Shown: positions 13,130 to 20,979 of the stretch, one piece after another
How the letters are laid out: each line of letters starts with the position of its first letter
Numbering within the stretch: position 1 is the stretch's first letter
Origin: Bacteroidota bacterium
GTDB taxonomy: Bacteria; Bacteroidota; Bacteroidia; Bacteroidales; B18-G4
Length of the DNA stretch: 46,063 nucleotides
Assembly (NCBI GenBank): GCA_013202965.1
Contig: JABMQZ010000214.1
Span: forward strand, 1-46,063
Direction: 5' to 3'
Notes under the pieces: generated by a model
The model's database searches: none
What the model was told of the DNA's origin: nothing
The model's input: the letters and a program-made list of their open reading frames with translations, nothing else
Program-made: the position numbers and the translations under genes

Positions 13130-15748
13130 ATGCATATGACTGTGCGAATAAATGCTTTAATCAAACGAATGCTTTATTGTTTTGTTATCATGCCGGCCCT
13201 TTGCAGCGGCCAGGTATCCGATGATTTTTCGGATGGTGATTTTATCTTAAATCCTTCATGGGGAGGTGATTTAGATAAATTCAGGGTCAATTCTTCGTAT
13301 CAGCTTCAATTATATGATGACGGGGAAGACAGTGCATACCTGTTCACCGCAATTCAGGTATTTCCTGAAATGGAATGGCGCTGCTTCATCCGGCAATCTT
13401 TAAGCCCGTCTGCAAACAATCATTCCAGAATATATCTGCTGGCAGATGAAAATTCATCTTTTTTCCCACCTGACGGATTTTTTCTTCAGCTGGGAGAGGC
13501 CGGGGCGGATGATGCAGTCCGGCTTATGAAACAGTCCGGGGGAGACACAACAAGCCTTATCAGGGGAATGACCGGCATGATCGCATCTTCTTTTTCGGTC
13601 AACATTAAGGCGTTGTATTCCGATGGGAACTGGCAGCTCTTTGCAGATTATTCCGGAGGACATAATTACATTAACGAAGGAAGCTGCCAGGAGGGAATAA
13701 CAAACGACAGCGGTGATCTTGGGGTTTTCTGCAAATATACCAGCAGCAACAGTAAAAAATTCTATTTCGATGATTTTTATGCAGGCCTGATCCAGCATGA
13801 TACCATTCCGCCTGATGTGCAACATGTACTTGTAAACCCACCCGTGCGGCTGGATATACGTTTTTCTGAAAGTGTTGAAAAAGAAAGTGCGGAACAAACA
13901 GAAAATTACCATCTCAGCCATGGTGTCGGATATCCTGAAACAGCTTCAATCGACGAATTACAGGCGGATGTTGTACAGCTGTCCTTTTCTGATGAACTGC
14001 CGTACGGGGAGCTGTTACAGCTCAGCATTCAGAATGTTAAAGATCTTTCCGGAAATAAAATGCCTGATGTGCTAACAGAGTTTTCCTGGTATGATCCGGG
14101 AAGGTATGATGTGGTGATCAATGAGATCATGGCCGATCCGTCGCCCCCCCAATTACTTCCTGAATATGAATACCTGGAATTGCACAATACTACCTCACTT
14201 CCTCTTGATCTTTCCGACTGGGTATTGACTATCGGAACCAGCGAAAAGGAGCTCTCCGGCCTTCGTATGGCATCGCAGGGATATTATATCATTGCAAAGG
14301 AAGAGGCAGAAAACAGTTTTTCGGATTATGGACAATTTTATGGTCTTGAAAGTTTTTCCCTGACAAACAGCGGGCAGGATATTATATTAAGTAATGAAAA
14401 CGGGGAAATGATCTCAGGGATATGTTATTCGGATCATTGGTACCGGGATGAAGATAAAGAGGAAGGTGGTTGGTCGCTGGAGCAAATCAATCCTTATAAC
14501 CCATGCCTTTCCCATGATAATTGGCGGGCTTCAAAAGACGGATCCGGGGGGACACCAGGGAAGATCAATAGTGTTTTCGATGATGTGTATACTCCCATTG
14601 AAATTGTATCAGCCTGCGTTGTTGACTCGCTCAGGATCCGGGTAGAATTTAATCAGTCATTACATATGAGTACAAGTGTTTATACCCTTAATTTTTATAT
14701 TGATTACGGACTGGGAAACCCTGTTGCATTATTGCCTGAAGATCTTTTTTTTACCACTTTCATCCTATATCCTGAAGTACCATTAAGCAGGGGAATTATT
14801 TATGAATTAAGCTGTGAGTCATATATTTTCAATTGCATGGGGGATTCAGCACTTATAAATGAAGTTGTTTCCCTGGGAATACCTGAAAAACCGGTATATC
14901 GTGACCTGGTTATTAATGAAATATTGTTTAATCCGTTTCCCGGTGGAAGTGATTATGTTGAAATCTATAACAGATCGGACAAGGTCATACAATTAACAAA
15001 TCTGATCCTTGCTTCAGTTAAAAACAATGCGCCTTCTCCCCCCGATACATCTTTTACGGACATAAAGGCCTCATGCAGTGTAATTTTTCCGGGAGATTAT
15101 GTTTTATTTTGTGGCAATATCAGCGATGTGGACAATTATTACTATTGTCCCGGTATTAAAAGATTCATTGAGTCCGAAGGCTTTCCATCCTACAATAACG
15201 AAGAAGGGACTGTTATCCTGTTTGCTGAGATGAAACAGGTATTGGATGTGTTCTCCTATCATGAAGACATGCATTTCCCATTGCTGAACTCTGTGGAGGG
15301 TGTTTCGCTCGAACGCATACATTATGACAGGCCATCGGCCGATAAAACAAACTGGCATTCTGCTTCACAAGCTTCCGGTTTCGGGACTCCCGGATACAAA
15401 AACTCGCAATTTTCTGAAATATCCGGCAGCGGAGGAAGTATTCATCTTGAGCCACCGGTATTTACTCCGGACAACGATGGTTATAATGATTTCCTGAGCA
15501 TTAAATATCAATGTGAAAACCCGGGAAACCTGGCAACGATAATGGTGTTTAATGCATCCGGGCAACTTATCCGTCATCTTGTCAATAATGAGCTTTTGGG
15601 AACAAGCGGCAGTTACTCCTGGGACGGGATCCGGAATGACCGTCAAAAAGCAGATGCCGGTATATATGTCATCCTGGTTGAATTAACTGATCCCGCTGGC
15701 CAAATAACCCATTATAAGAAGACGATCATAATAGCACCGTCCCGATAA
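13130..15748 (+). CDS. Large secreted protein with two lamin-tail domains and a C-terminal Ig-like/sorting module
   Basis: 872 residues; ATG at 13130 or 13136, with a signal peptide ending around LCSGQ. Order visible: concanavalin-like N-terminal region (about 28-220, SGQVSDDFSDGDF ... YFDDFYAG), a Big_5-type Ig-like segment (about 235-325), a first lamin-tail domain (about 326-480: VVINEIMADPSPP ... LPLDLSDWVL), a spacer, a second lamin-tail domain (about 592-760: LVINEILFNPFPGGSDYVEIYNRS) and a FlgD-type/gliding-motility C-terminal module (about 776-872: FTPDNDGYNDF ... GSYSWDG ... AGIYVILVEL). The last module is of the kind that goes with T9SS export. It is a surface or released protein; its ligand is unknown. 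Confidence 0.82.
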   Translation: MHMTVRINALIKRMLYCFVIMPALCSGQVSDDFSDGDFILNPSWGGDLDKFRVNSSYQLQLYDDGEDSAYLFTAIQVFPEMEWRCFIRQSLSPSANNHSRIYLLADENSSFFPPDGFFLQLGEAGADDAVRLMKQSGGDTTSLIRGMTGMIASSFSVNIKALYSDGNWQLFADYSGGHNYINEGSCQEGITNDSGDLGVFCKYTSSNSKKFYFDDFYAGLIQHDTIPPDVQHVLVNPPVRLDIRFSESVEKESAEQTENYHLSHGVGYPETASIDELQADVVQLSFSDELPYGELLQLSIQNVKDLSGNKMPDVLTEFSWYDPGRYDVVINEIMADPSPPQLLPEYEYLELHNTTSLPLDLSDWVLTIGTSEKELSGLRMASQGYYIIAKEEAENSFSDYGQFYGLESFSLTNSGQDIILSNENGEMISGICYSDHWYRDEDKEEGGWSLEQINPYNPCLSHDNWRASKDGSGGTPGKINSVFDDVYTPIEIVSACVVDSLRIRVEFNQSLHMSTSVYTLNFYIDYGLGNPVALLPEDLFFTTFILYPEVPLSRGIIYELSCESYIFNCMGDSALINEVVSLGIPEKPVYRDLVINEILFNPFPGGSDYVEIYNRSDKVIQLTNLILASVKNNAPSPPDTSFTDIKASCSVIFPGDYVLFCGNISDVDNYYYCPGIKRFIESEGFPSYNNEEGTVILFAEMKQVLDVFSYHEDMHFPLLNSVEGVSLERIHYDRPSADKTNWHSASQASGFGTPGYKNSQFSEISGSGGSIHLEPPVFTPDNDGYNDFLSIKYQCENPGNLATIMVFNASGQLIRHLVNNELLGTSGSYSWDGIRNDRQKADAGIYVILVELTDPAGQITHYKKTIIIAPSR

Positions 15749-15776
15749 AGAAATTTTTTTAAAAAATAATAATTGG

Positions 15777-15811
15777 GGTATAAGGCATAGGGCATAAGGC
15801 ATAAGGAAAAA
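15777..15811 (+). repeat. Period-7 array after the lamin-tail gene
   Basis: Units GGTATAA, GGCATAG, GGCATAA, GGCATAA and GGAAAAA: the GGNNNNN heptamer pattern again with AT-rich unit sequence. It begins 28 bp after the stop codon at 15746-15748. Confidence 0.75.
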
Positions 15812-15885
15812 GGAGGTGGTTTCTAATCGTGAAATAAAAAATGTCCCGCCGTAAATCAATAAAATCTAAAATCCTGTCAAATAAC

Positions 15886-15906
15886 GACAATCAACAATCG
15901 ACAATT
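15886..15906 (+). repeat. Short period-7 repeat at the beta-barrel gene's stop codon
   Basis: Units GACAATC, AACAATC and GACAATT end at the first base of the minus-strand stop codon (15906-15908) of the outer-membrane protein gene. Confidence 0.5.
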
Positions 15907-16640
15907 TATTTATTGTTTTTGCCTATCCTGAACTGTACAAAGGTTTGCATGTAAACATTGCGGACCACGCCATCAATATACTTGTAGTTATTGCGATAAA
16001 CAGACCTTAAGCCGGTAGTAAGGCTCAGCCCGAAATTGATTCTTCTTTTGGTAATATAGGTGGTCCCGATCAAGAGACCGTAGTCCCATTTATTCAATTC
16101 GCTGCTCTGATCAAAGGGCTCATCTGTTACAGTTGTGAAAGGGTGTTTTGGGTCTCCGACCTCAATATCTGCAAATCCGGTATTTTTTCCATCTAAAAGA
16201 TATGATACATATCCGCCAAACATCAGGAGGAACCTTCTGCTCAGTTTATAAGACGCATAAAGCGGTATGTCTAAGTATTTATTGTCGAATTTACCATCAA
16301 CCCATCCATGATACATGGTATGTGCCTCAGAAGGAATAGTGTCTGTTGGGGTAATCGTATTATACCTGTAAATGGTATCTCCCGATACCGGTGTATGGAA
16401 TGTTGAGCCTTTATAGGAATACAAAAACTCCCCGTGCAAAGCCCATTTTGTTCCAAGTTCGTATGCCCAATACATACCCAGCATGGGCCCGATCCCAGGC
16501 TTGCCTGTTGCTCCTTTTTCGGCAGCACCCACCGGTGTACCAATATTTAATCCGCCTTTAAGCCCAAACTCCATTTTCTGGGCCTGTATATTAATTATAC
16601 AGAACCACAATAGTGCAGTACTAAACAAAATTGGTTTCAT
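15906..16640 (-). CDS. Outer-membrane beta-barrel protein (PorT/OMP_b-brl type)
   Basis: 244 residues from ATG 16640 (MKPILFSTALLWFCIINIQAQ is a clean signal peptide). The frame extends to GTG 16682, which overlaps the upstream stop codon. The mature start KMEFGLKGGLNIGTPVG and the repeated amphipathic strands (YASYKLSRRFLLMFGGYVSYLLDG, RINFGLSLTTGLRSVYRNNYKY) to a terminal FVQFRIGKNNK mark an eight- or ten-strand barrel of the PorT-like family. It is the last gene of an apparent three-gene operon with the lipoprotein (16679-17650) and T9SS protein (17672-18571). Confidence 0.75.
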   Translation of the reverse strand: MKPILFSTALLWFCIINIQAQKMEFGLKGGLNIGTPVGAAEKGATGKPGIGPMLGMYWAYELGTKWALHGEFLYSYKGSTFHTPVSGDTIYRYNTITPTDTIPSEAHTMYHGWVDGKFDNKYLDIPLYASYKLSRRFLLMFGGYVSYLLDGKNTGFADIEVGDPKHPFTTVTDEPFDQSSELNKWDYGLLIGTTYITKRRINFGLSLTTGLRSVYRNNYKYIDGVVRNVYMQTFVQFRIGKNNK

Positions 16641-16678
16641 GGTTTGCCCACCGCTAATTATATACCGGAATATTTTGA

Positions 16679-17650
16679 TCACTCAAAAATAAGACTAAAA
16701 TCATCAACATATAGTGTGCTTCCAACTTTTCCCTGGAAATTTTCACCTCCTGCACTGGCAGCAAACACCATTTCAATTGTATCCACAATATCTGAAGAAA
16801 AGTATATTACTTCCAGGTCAAAGGGTGTATATTCTTCAATGGTGTCTGTTGTCCGGTAGATAGCTTCACCGATTATCTCTCTCTTGTGTTCTGTGACATT
16901 CCATTTCGAAAGAGTAGTCCTGATTTCACATGAATCACCGCCAGCACCGGCGTATTTATAATACCCCAGGAATCTTATCGGGCGTGATTTATAAGGCACA
17001 CCTCTGATCAGACTTTTCAAGGGATCTTCCAGGTTAACAGAAAAAAGTCCTGTTGAAAGGCTCCCCGCCAGGAGGGGCATGCCAATGGCTTCATTTGTTA
17101 CCATTTTCGCGGCATAGTTCCCTGAATAAGCATCCTCTGTTTTAAAAAGCAAAACAGGATAAATAGCAGGGTTTAAATCCGCCACCTTATTTGCAGACGC
17201 CCACACACCATGTGGAAACGGGTTTTCATAATTTGGTGTGGTGATCCATTCTTCCATATCCATATTGGGAAGAACATTGGAGGCAAGGGTTTGAAACTGT
17301 TTCACAGCAGAGTTGCCAGTTGTTTCGTTGCTATTATATGATCTCATCCTCACATAATAGGCCGTATTGGAAGTAAGTCCTTCAACAATGAACATTCCGT
17401 TGATTTCTACCTCAAGATTATTATAATCAGGAAGAATGTTTATAAAGCTTTGGTCTGTAGCAACATCAACCACATAACCCTGTGCCCCGACAACACCGAT
17501 CCAGTTCACATAAAAGTAATCGGCATAAACATGTAATGGGTCGTTTATTCCTGGTGCCCGGAGCGGATCATCTTCTTTCTTTTTACATGAAGATATTACG
17601 ATGGCTATAAGCAGTATAGCCGTTAATAAAAAACTAAGTTTTTTCAACAT
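16679..17650 (-). CDS. Surface lipoprotein with fibronectin-III-like and PCMD-like domains
   Basis: 323 residues. Lipoprotein signal MLKKLSFLLTAILLIAIVISSC, with Cys22 followed by KKKEDD, an acidic tail consistent with surface export in Bacteroidetes. Residues about 30-125 look like a fibronectin type III domain (FYVNWIGVVGAQGYVVDVATD ... NTAYYVRMRSYNS). Residues about 130-323 resemble the PCMD (putative carbohydrate metabolism) domain: NMDMEEW ... YSGNYAAKMVT ... RPIRFLGYYKYAG ... STLYVDDFSLIFE. It lies 21 bp downstream of the T9SS protein gene and its stop overlaps a possible GTG of the next gene. It is probably a carbohydrate-binding surface component, which is inference from the family. 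Confidence 0.75.
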   Translation of the reverse strand: MLKKLSFLLTAILLIAIVISSCKKKEDDPLRAPGINDPLHVYADYFYVNWIGVVGAQGYVVDVATDQSFINILPDYNNLEVEINGMFIVEGLTSNTAYYVRMRSYNSNETTGNSAVKQFQTLASNVLPNMDMEEWITTPNYENPFPHGVWASANKVADLNPAIYPVLLFKTEDAYSGNYAAKMVTNEAIGMPLLAGSLSTGLFSVNLEDPLKSLIRGVPYKSRPIRFLGYYKYAGAGGDSCEIRTTLSKWNVTEHKREIIGEAIYRTTDTIEEYTPFDLEVIYFSSDIVDTIEMVFAASAGGENFQGKVGSTLYVDDFSLIFE

Positions 17651-17671
17651 TACATTAGGTTTTAATAATTA

Positions 17672-18571
17672 CTATCTGCTGATCACAAATTGTCCGGAAC
17701 TGATCTTTCTGCTTTTTTCAAACACGCCGAAGTAATAAGTACCCGCTGCAAAATTACTCACATCAATGCTTTGATCTGTTCCATTCACAAGGCCACTGTA
17801 TATCTGTTGTCCGTCATTGCTATAAATATTCAGGCTGGCATTCACTTTTTCTCCAAAAGAAAATGACAACTTATCACTGGCAGGATTAGGAAAAACGCTG
17901 GTATTAACAATGTTTTCAATATCCTCAATTCCGGCTTCATATTCCAATGTGAGGTTGTCAATGAACATATAGGAGTCTTTATTGGGTGAAACCATATTTG
18001 ACGAAACAACAAAGATGTTCATGGTATCCGGATCATGAGCATTGAAGAAATTTATTGGGATACTGAAACTCGTCCAGTCTGCAATAACATCTGCTGTATA
18101 CATTGCGCCAATTCCAATGGTGTCCGTTTTTCCTTTTGCTTCGATATATTCAGTAAATATTGCCATCACAATGGTAGAGTCATTTGCTGCAGGGAAATTT
18201 TTAAAGTCACCGTTTAGCGTTATAGGCCTGTCAGTAAATGGTATTCCTCCCTCAATGCTAGCTGTAGCAGTTGGGATATCAACTACAAATTCTCCAATTG
18301 TAACAACACCGGGAGAAACAAATTCACCAATAAGTAATTTTGATTCAAGTTTTGCTGAATAATCTCCTGTTGATGCATCATTTGATTGTGTAACCGTAAA
18401 TTGTTGCAATAACAAAGTGGATTCATTCGGAGTTGCCCAATCTACAGGATTACTATAACCAAGTGTATCTTCCGTCCAGTTTTCAAAACCGCCGTTTGGA
18501 ATTTGCTGTTGCGCTGATACAGAGGCAACAAAGAATATTAACATCATTCCTGAGAGTATAGTTTTTTTCAT
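17672..18571 (-). CDS. T9SS-exported protein with PCMD-like domain
   Basis: 299 residues. Signal peptide MKKTILSGMMLIFFVASVSAQ. A PCMD-like body spans about 22-210: IPNGGFENWTEDTLGYSNPVDW ... GDYSAKLESK ... RPITLNGDFKNFP ... KDSYMFIDNLTLEYE. A type A sorting domain spans about 222-299: VFPNPASDKLSFSF ... LNIYSNDGQQIYSG ... AAGTYYFGVF ... GQFVISR. It leads a putative operon with the lipoprotein and beta-barrel and has a perfect -7 element TATCTTTG at 18612-18605. The body shares its plan with the lipoprotein next door, but export is by T9SS rather than as a lipoprotein. Confidence 0.82.
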   Translation of the reverse strand: MKKTILSGMMLIFFVASVSAQQQIPNGGFENWTEDTLGYSNPVDWATPNESTLLLQQFTVTQSNDASTGDYSAKLESKLLIGEFVSPGVVTIGEFVVDIPTATASIEGGIPFTDRPITLNGDFKNFPAANDSTIVMAIFTEYIEAKGKTDTIGIGAMYTADVIADWTSFSIPINFFNAHDPDTMNIFVVSSNMVSPNKDSYMFIDNLTLEYEAGIEDIENIVNTSVFPNPASDKLSFSFGEKVNASLNIYSNDGQQIYSGLVNGTDQSIDVSNFAAGTYYFGVFEKSRKISSGQFVISR

Positions 18572-18604
18572 ATTTTATAATATTTATTATTGTTTATGTG
18601 GAGT

Positions 18605-18612
18605 CAAAGATA
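18605..18612 (-). promoter_or_regulatory. -7 element for the PCMD operon
   Basis: Minus strand TATCTTTG, an exact TAnnTTTG match, 34 bp upstream of the ATG at 18571. Confidence 0.45.
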
Positions 18613-18801
18613 AATAATATTTTTTTTGTGCTTCATTTTGAATAAACAAAACTAATTTTATAGGACTGGGGATATAAACCCCAGGGGCATATAAAGCGTT
18701 TCACTTAACAATTCTTAACATTCATTAAGCAATTTTAAAATATCAAATTGTACTTTAATGTTAATATTGATACCTTTTTAAAGATCTTATGGGGGGGTGT
18801 T

Positions 18802-19422
18802 TTGAAAAAGTATGTTTTTTTTATTCTATTGCTTACTGCCGTTAAGCTGTCGTTTGGACAAAACGTGGTAAATGACAGCCTGTATCGTTTTTTGGGAGTT
18901 GTGCTTCATGCACGGGATAGTATGGCTTTACCAAACGTCCATGTGCTTAATCTGAGTAAAGGCACAGGAACCATCACCTCTGAAAATGGTAGCTTTATAC
19001 TCAGTGTGAGAAATGCCGATACCATTAAATTTTCCAGTATTGGCCTTGAAGATCATCATATGATCATTCGTTCCCTTTTGCTCAGGGATACGCTCATGAT
19101 CTTTTTAAGAACGGATACGGTCCAGATGGAAGAGTTCACGGTTTATCCTTTTCCTCCAAAACGTTTTTTTAAATTGGTTTTCCTTGAAACCCGGGTTCCG
19201 GATGAGAAAATACCAGAATTTCATTTCCCTGGCATTAAAAATGATCCCGCATATACACCACCAACCGGCATCAGTGTGATGGGGCCGACCCAGTTTCTTT
19301 ATAATACCTTTAACAAAAAAGCCAGAACCAGGCGAAAACTTATAAAGAACAGAAAGAGATATTCGAAGTATATTGTGCCGGAGGCGGGTGATTCTCTGGT
19401 GTACCCGGAGAAAATAGATTAA
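18802..19422 (+). CDS. Secreted protein with carboxypeptidase-like regulatory domain
   Basis: 206 residues from TTG 18802, preceded by a G-run (18791-18797) that may act as a weak ribosome site; the frame is open back to TTG 18748. The N-terminus LKKYVFFILLLTAVKLSFGQ is a signal peptide. Residues about 28-105 form a CarboxypepD_reg-like beta-sandwich (FLGVVLHARDSMALPNVHVLNLSKGTGTITSENGSFILSV ... IKFSSIGLEDH), as found in front of TonB receptors but here without a receptor. The C-terminal third is basic (FNKKARTRRKLIKNRKRYSKY). The start codon is uncertain. The function is unknown; a period-8 array abuts the stop codon. Confidence 0.75.
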   Translation: MKKYVFFILLLTAVKLSFGQNVVNDSLYRFLGVVLHARDSMALPNVHVLNLSKGTGTITSENGSFILSVRNADTIKFSSIGLEDHHMIIRSLLLRDTLMIFLRTDTVQMEEFTVYPFPPKRFFKLVFLETRVPDEKIPEFHFPGIKNDPAYTPPTGISVMGPTQFLYNTFNKKARTRRKLIKNRKRYSKYIVPEAGDSLVYPEKID

Positions 19423-19424
19423 GA

Positions 19425-19464
19425 GACTATAAGATGGGAAGAGGTTATGAATTATGGATTATGG
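19425..19464 (+). repeat. Period-8 array after the regulatory-domain gene
   Basis: Units GACTATAA, GATGGGAA, GAGGTTAT, GAATTATG and GATTATGG start 2 bp after the stop codon. GAGGTTATGAATTA matches 2265-2278 exactly. The remainder of the 19423-19633 gap shows no gene. Confidence 0.75.
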
Positions 19465-19593
19465 ATTAATTTTCCTCCAGAGGCGGGCAGGCAGGCTGAT
19501 TTTCCGCAGAAATTGCACGATGGCAATGATTGCACGACGTTTAAGATTGAGCGAAATTCAGAATTAATCACTCTCCACTCAAATTCATCACTC

Positions 19594-19621
19594 GGCACTC
19601 GGAACTCGGCACTCGGAACTC
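19594..19621 (+). repeat. Period-7 array next to the ureohydrolase stop codon
   Basis: Four heptamers, GGCACTC GGAACTC GGCACTC GGAACTC, end 12 bp from the minus-strand stop codon of the ureohydrolase-fold gene (19634). Confidence 0.8.
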
Positions 19622-19633
19622 CCTGTTTCTTAT

Positions 19634-20809
19634 CTACATCATCTTCTGAAACACCTGCCACCAGCGGTCGGGGATATTGTCTTCGCAGGCATCCTGGTAA
19701 TCGCGGTGGGAGCAGGGCACCATATAATGGCGTTCGTACTTGGTCTTCAGACTGGTTTCCACGGGCACTTCCATCCACCAGCGCTCGCTCTTCTTGCTTT
19801 TGTAAAAAATGATCTCGTCCTTGTGGTCTCTGATCTTCACGTGGAATTTCACATACTGGTCGCGGGCCTTGGCCGGATAGTCGTCCTTGCGCTGGTAAAA
19901 GCCTTCGAGAAAATACCATATGGCTTGCGCAATGAGCATGGCGGTTTGCTCCTGCCGGTCGTAGCTGGGATTGTATTCGAAAAAGCATATAGAACTAAGT
20001 TTGTCGCTCAGGCCGGCATAGCGGACGATACGACAAAGTTCTTCACCGTTGAAGCCATTCGGTCCGGCATTGGCATTGCCAGGTGCATCGGAGCTTCTGA
20101 CGGCCGAAACATCAATGCTCAGCATGTCGGCATTCCTTACCACCGGCTCCACATCATCCATATTATCCCGCACATTGCCCAGGCGATAAATATCGAAAAA
20201 GAGATTTTTCATCAGGCCAATGGCATCCTGGTCGACAAAATAGCTCTGGTAGCCGATATTGGTAAAATTAAAAAGATAGTTTGGCTGATGCAGGATGATC
20301 TTGCTCAGGTAAGAGCGTGAATTGATCTCCTGGCTGTCCTTTCCCAGGTCGAACATGGGGTCTACCGCCACGATGTTGATGATCTGTCCGAGATTTTCAT
20401 AGGCACGGTAGACCGGGTAACTCAGGTCCTGTCCGCCCCCGATGATCAGGGGGATAATGCCATGAGATACCAGCTCAGATACCACGTTGGTTACTGCAAA
20501 ATAAGTATCGTCAACAGTATAGCCTTGCATGATGTTTCCCAGGTCAGCAACCTTCACCTTCTCGTTCCCGGAAAACAAAGTATAAAGGTGTTTACGGATG
20601 ACATCCGCTCCCATGGCACATCCTTCATTGTTAACTGAAAGCCGGTCTTCGCTCACGCCAAAGATGGCAATATCAGTTTCTGAAAGATCCGGGAAGCGGC
20701 CATCATGCTGGTAGATGTCGATAATTTCCGCATATCGATTTCCAGGAACGTCGCCACCTTCCGTCAATAAAGAAGTATCAATGGTTTTGAAATAAATTGC
20801 AATGTCCAT
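19634..20809 (-). CDS. Ureohydrolase-fold (arginase/formimidoylglutamase family) protein with altered metal site
   Basis: 391 residues, longer than a typical arginase (about 300). Fold landmarks are present: IIPLIIGGGQDLSY (118-131), INIVAVDPMFDLG (144-156) and ADMLSIDVSAVRSSDAPG (227-244). These match the GGxH, DAHxD and SxDxDxxDP manganese-binding motifs of the family, but key ligands are changed: the His of the first motif is Gln or Asp, DAH is DPM, and the second Asp of the third motif is Ser. The C-terminal 90 residues (from about 300) are extra and basic/aromatic. It may be a non-hydrolytic relative or use another chemistry. A -7 element TATCTTTG lies at 20836-20829. The fold is confident, enzymatic activity doubtful. 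Confidence 0.75.
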   Translation of the reverse strand: MDIAIYFKTIDTSLLTEGGDVPGNRYAEIIDIYQHDGRFPDLSETDIAIFGVSEDRLSVNNEGCAMGADVIRKHLYTLFSGNEKVKVADLGNIMQGYTVDDTYFAVTNVVSELVSHGIIPLIIGGGQDLSYPVYRAYENLGQIINIVAVDPMFDLGKDSQEINSRSYLSKIILHQPNYLFNFTNIGYQSYFVDQDAIGLMKNLFFDIYRLGNVRDNMDDVEPVVRNADMLSIDVSAVRSSDAPGNANAGPNGFNGEELCRIVRYAGLSDKLSSICFFEYNPSYDRQEQTAMLIAQAIWYFLEGFYQRKDDYPAKARDQYVKFHVKIRDHKDEIIFYKSKKSERWWMEVPVETSLKTKYERHYMVPCSHRDYQDACEDNIPDRWWQVFQKMM

Positions 20810-20828
20810 CTTCTGCTTTTAAGATGTC

Positions 20829-20836
20829 CAAAGATA
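20829..20836 (-). promoter_or_regulatory. -7 element for the ureohydrolase-fold gene
   Basis: Minus strand TATCTTTG, an exact TAnnTTTG match, 19 bp upstream of the start codon. Confidence 0.45.
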
Positions 20837-20871
20837 ATAGAATTCATTGAATACAGAAGTCAGAAACTCTC

Positions 20872-20975
20872 AGTCCCCCAGTCTCAAAGTCCCAAAGTCT
20901 CCCCTTCTCCCAGTCCCACAGTCTCCTCTTCCCCCCATCTCCCCATCTCCTCTTTTCAAAGTCACAAATTCTCAG
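20872..20975 (+). repeat. Long period-8 array at the topA 3' end
   Basis: Thirteen consecutive octamers: AGTCCCCC, AGTCTCAA, AGTCCCAA, AGTCTCCC, CTTCTCCC, AGTCCCAC, AGTCTCCT, CTTCCCCC, CATCTCCC, CATCTCCT, CTTTTCAA, AGTCACAA and ATTCTCAG. It ends 4 bp before the topA stop codon (20980-20982). It is strongly pyrimidine-rich on the plus strand. This fills the whole 20837-20979 intergenic space. Confidence 0.85.
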
Positions 20976-20979
20976 GCCT

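Noticed and set aside
15840-15956. Short frame of about 38 codons from ATG 15840 between the lamin-tail gene and the beta-barrel gene
   Set aside because: It runs through period-7 repeats and into the antisense of the beta-barrel gene, and has no usable ribosome site at the right distance.
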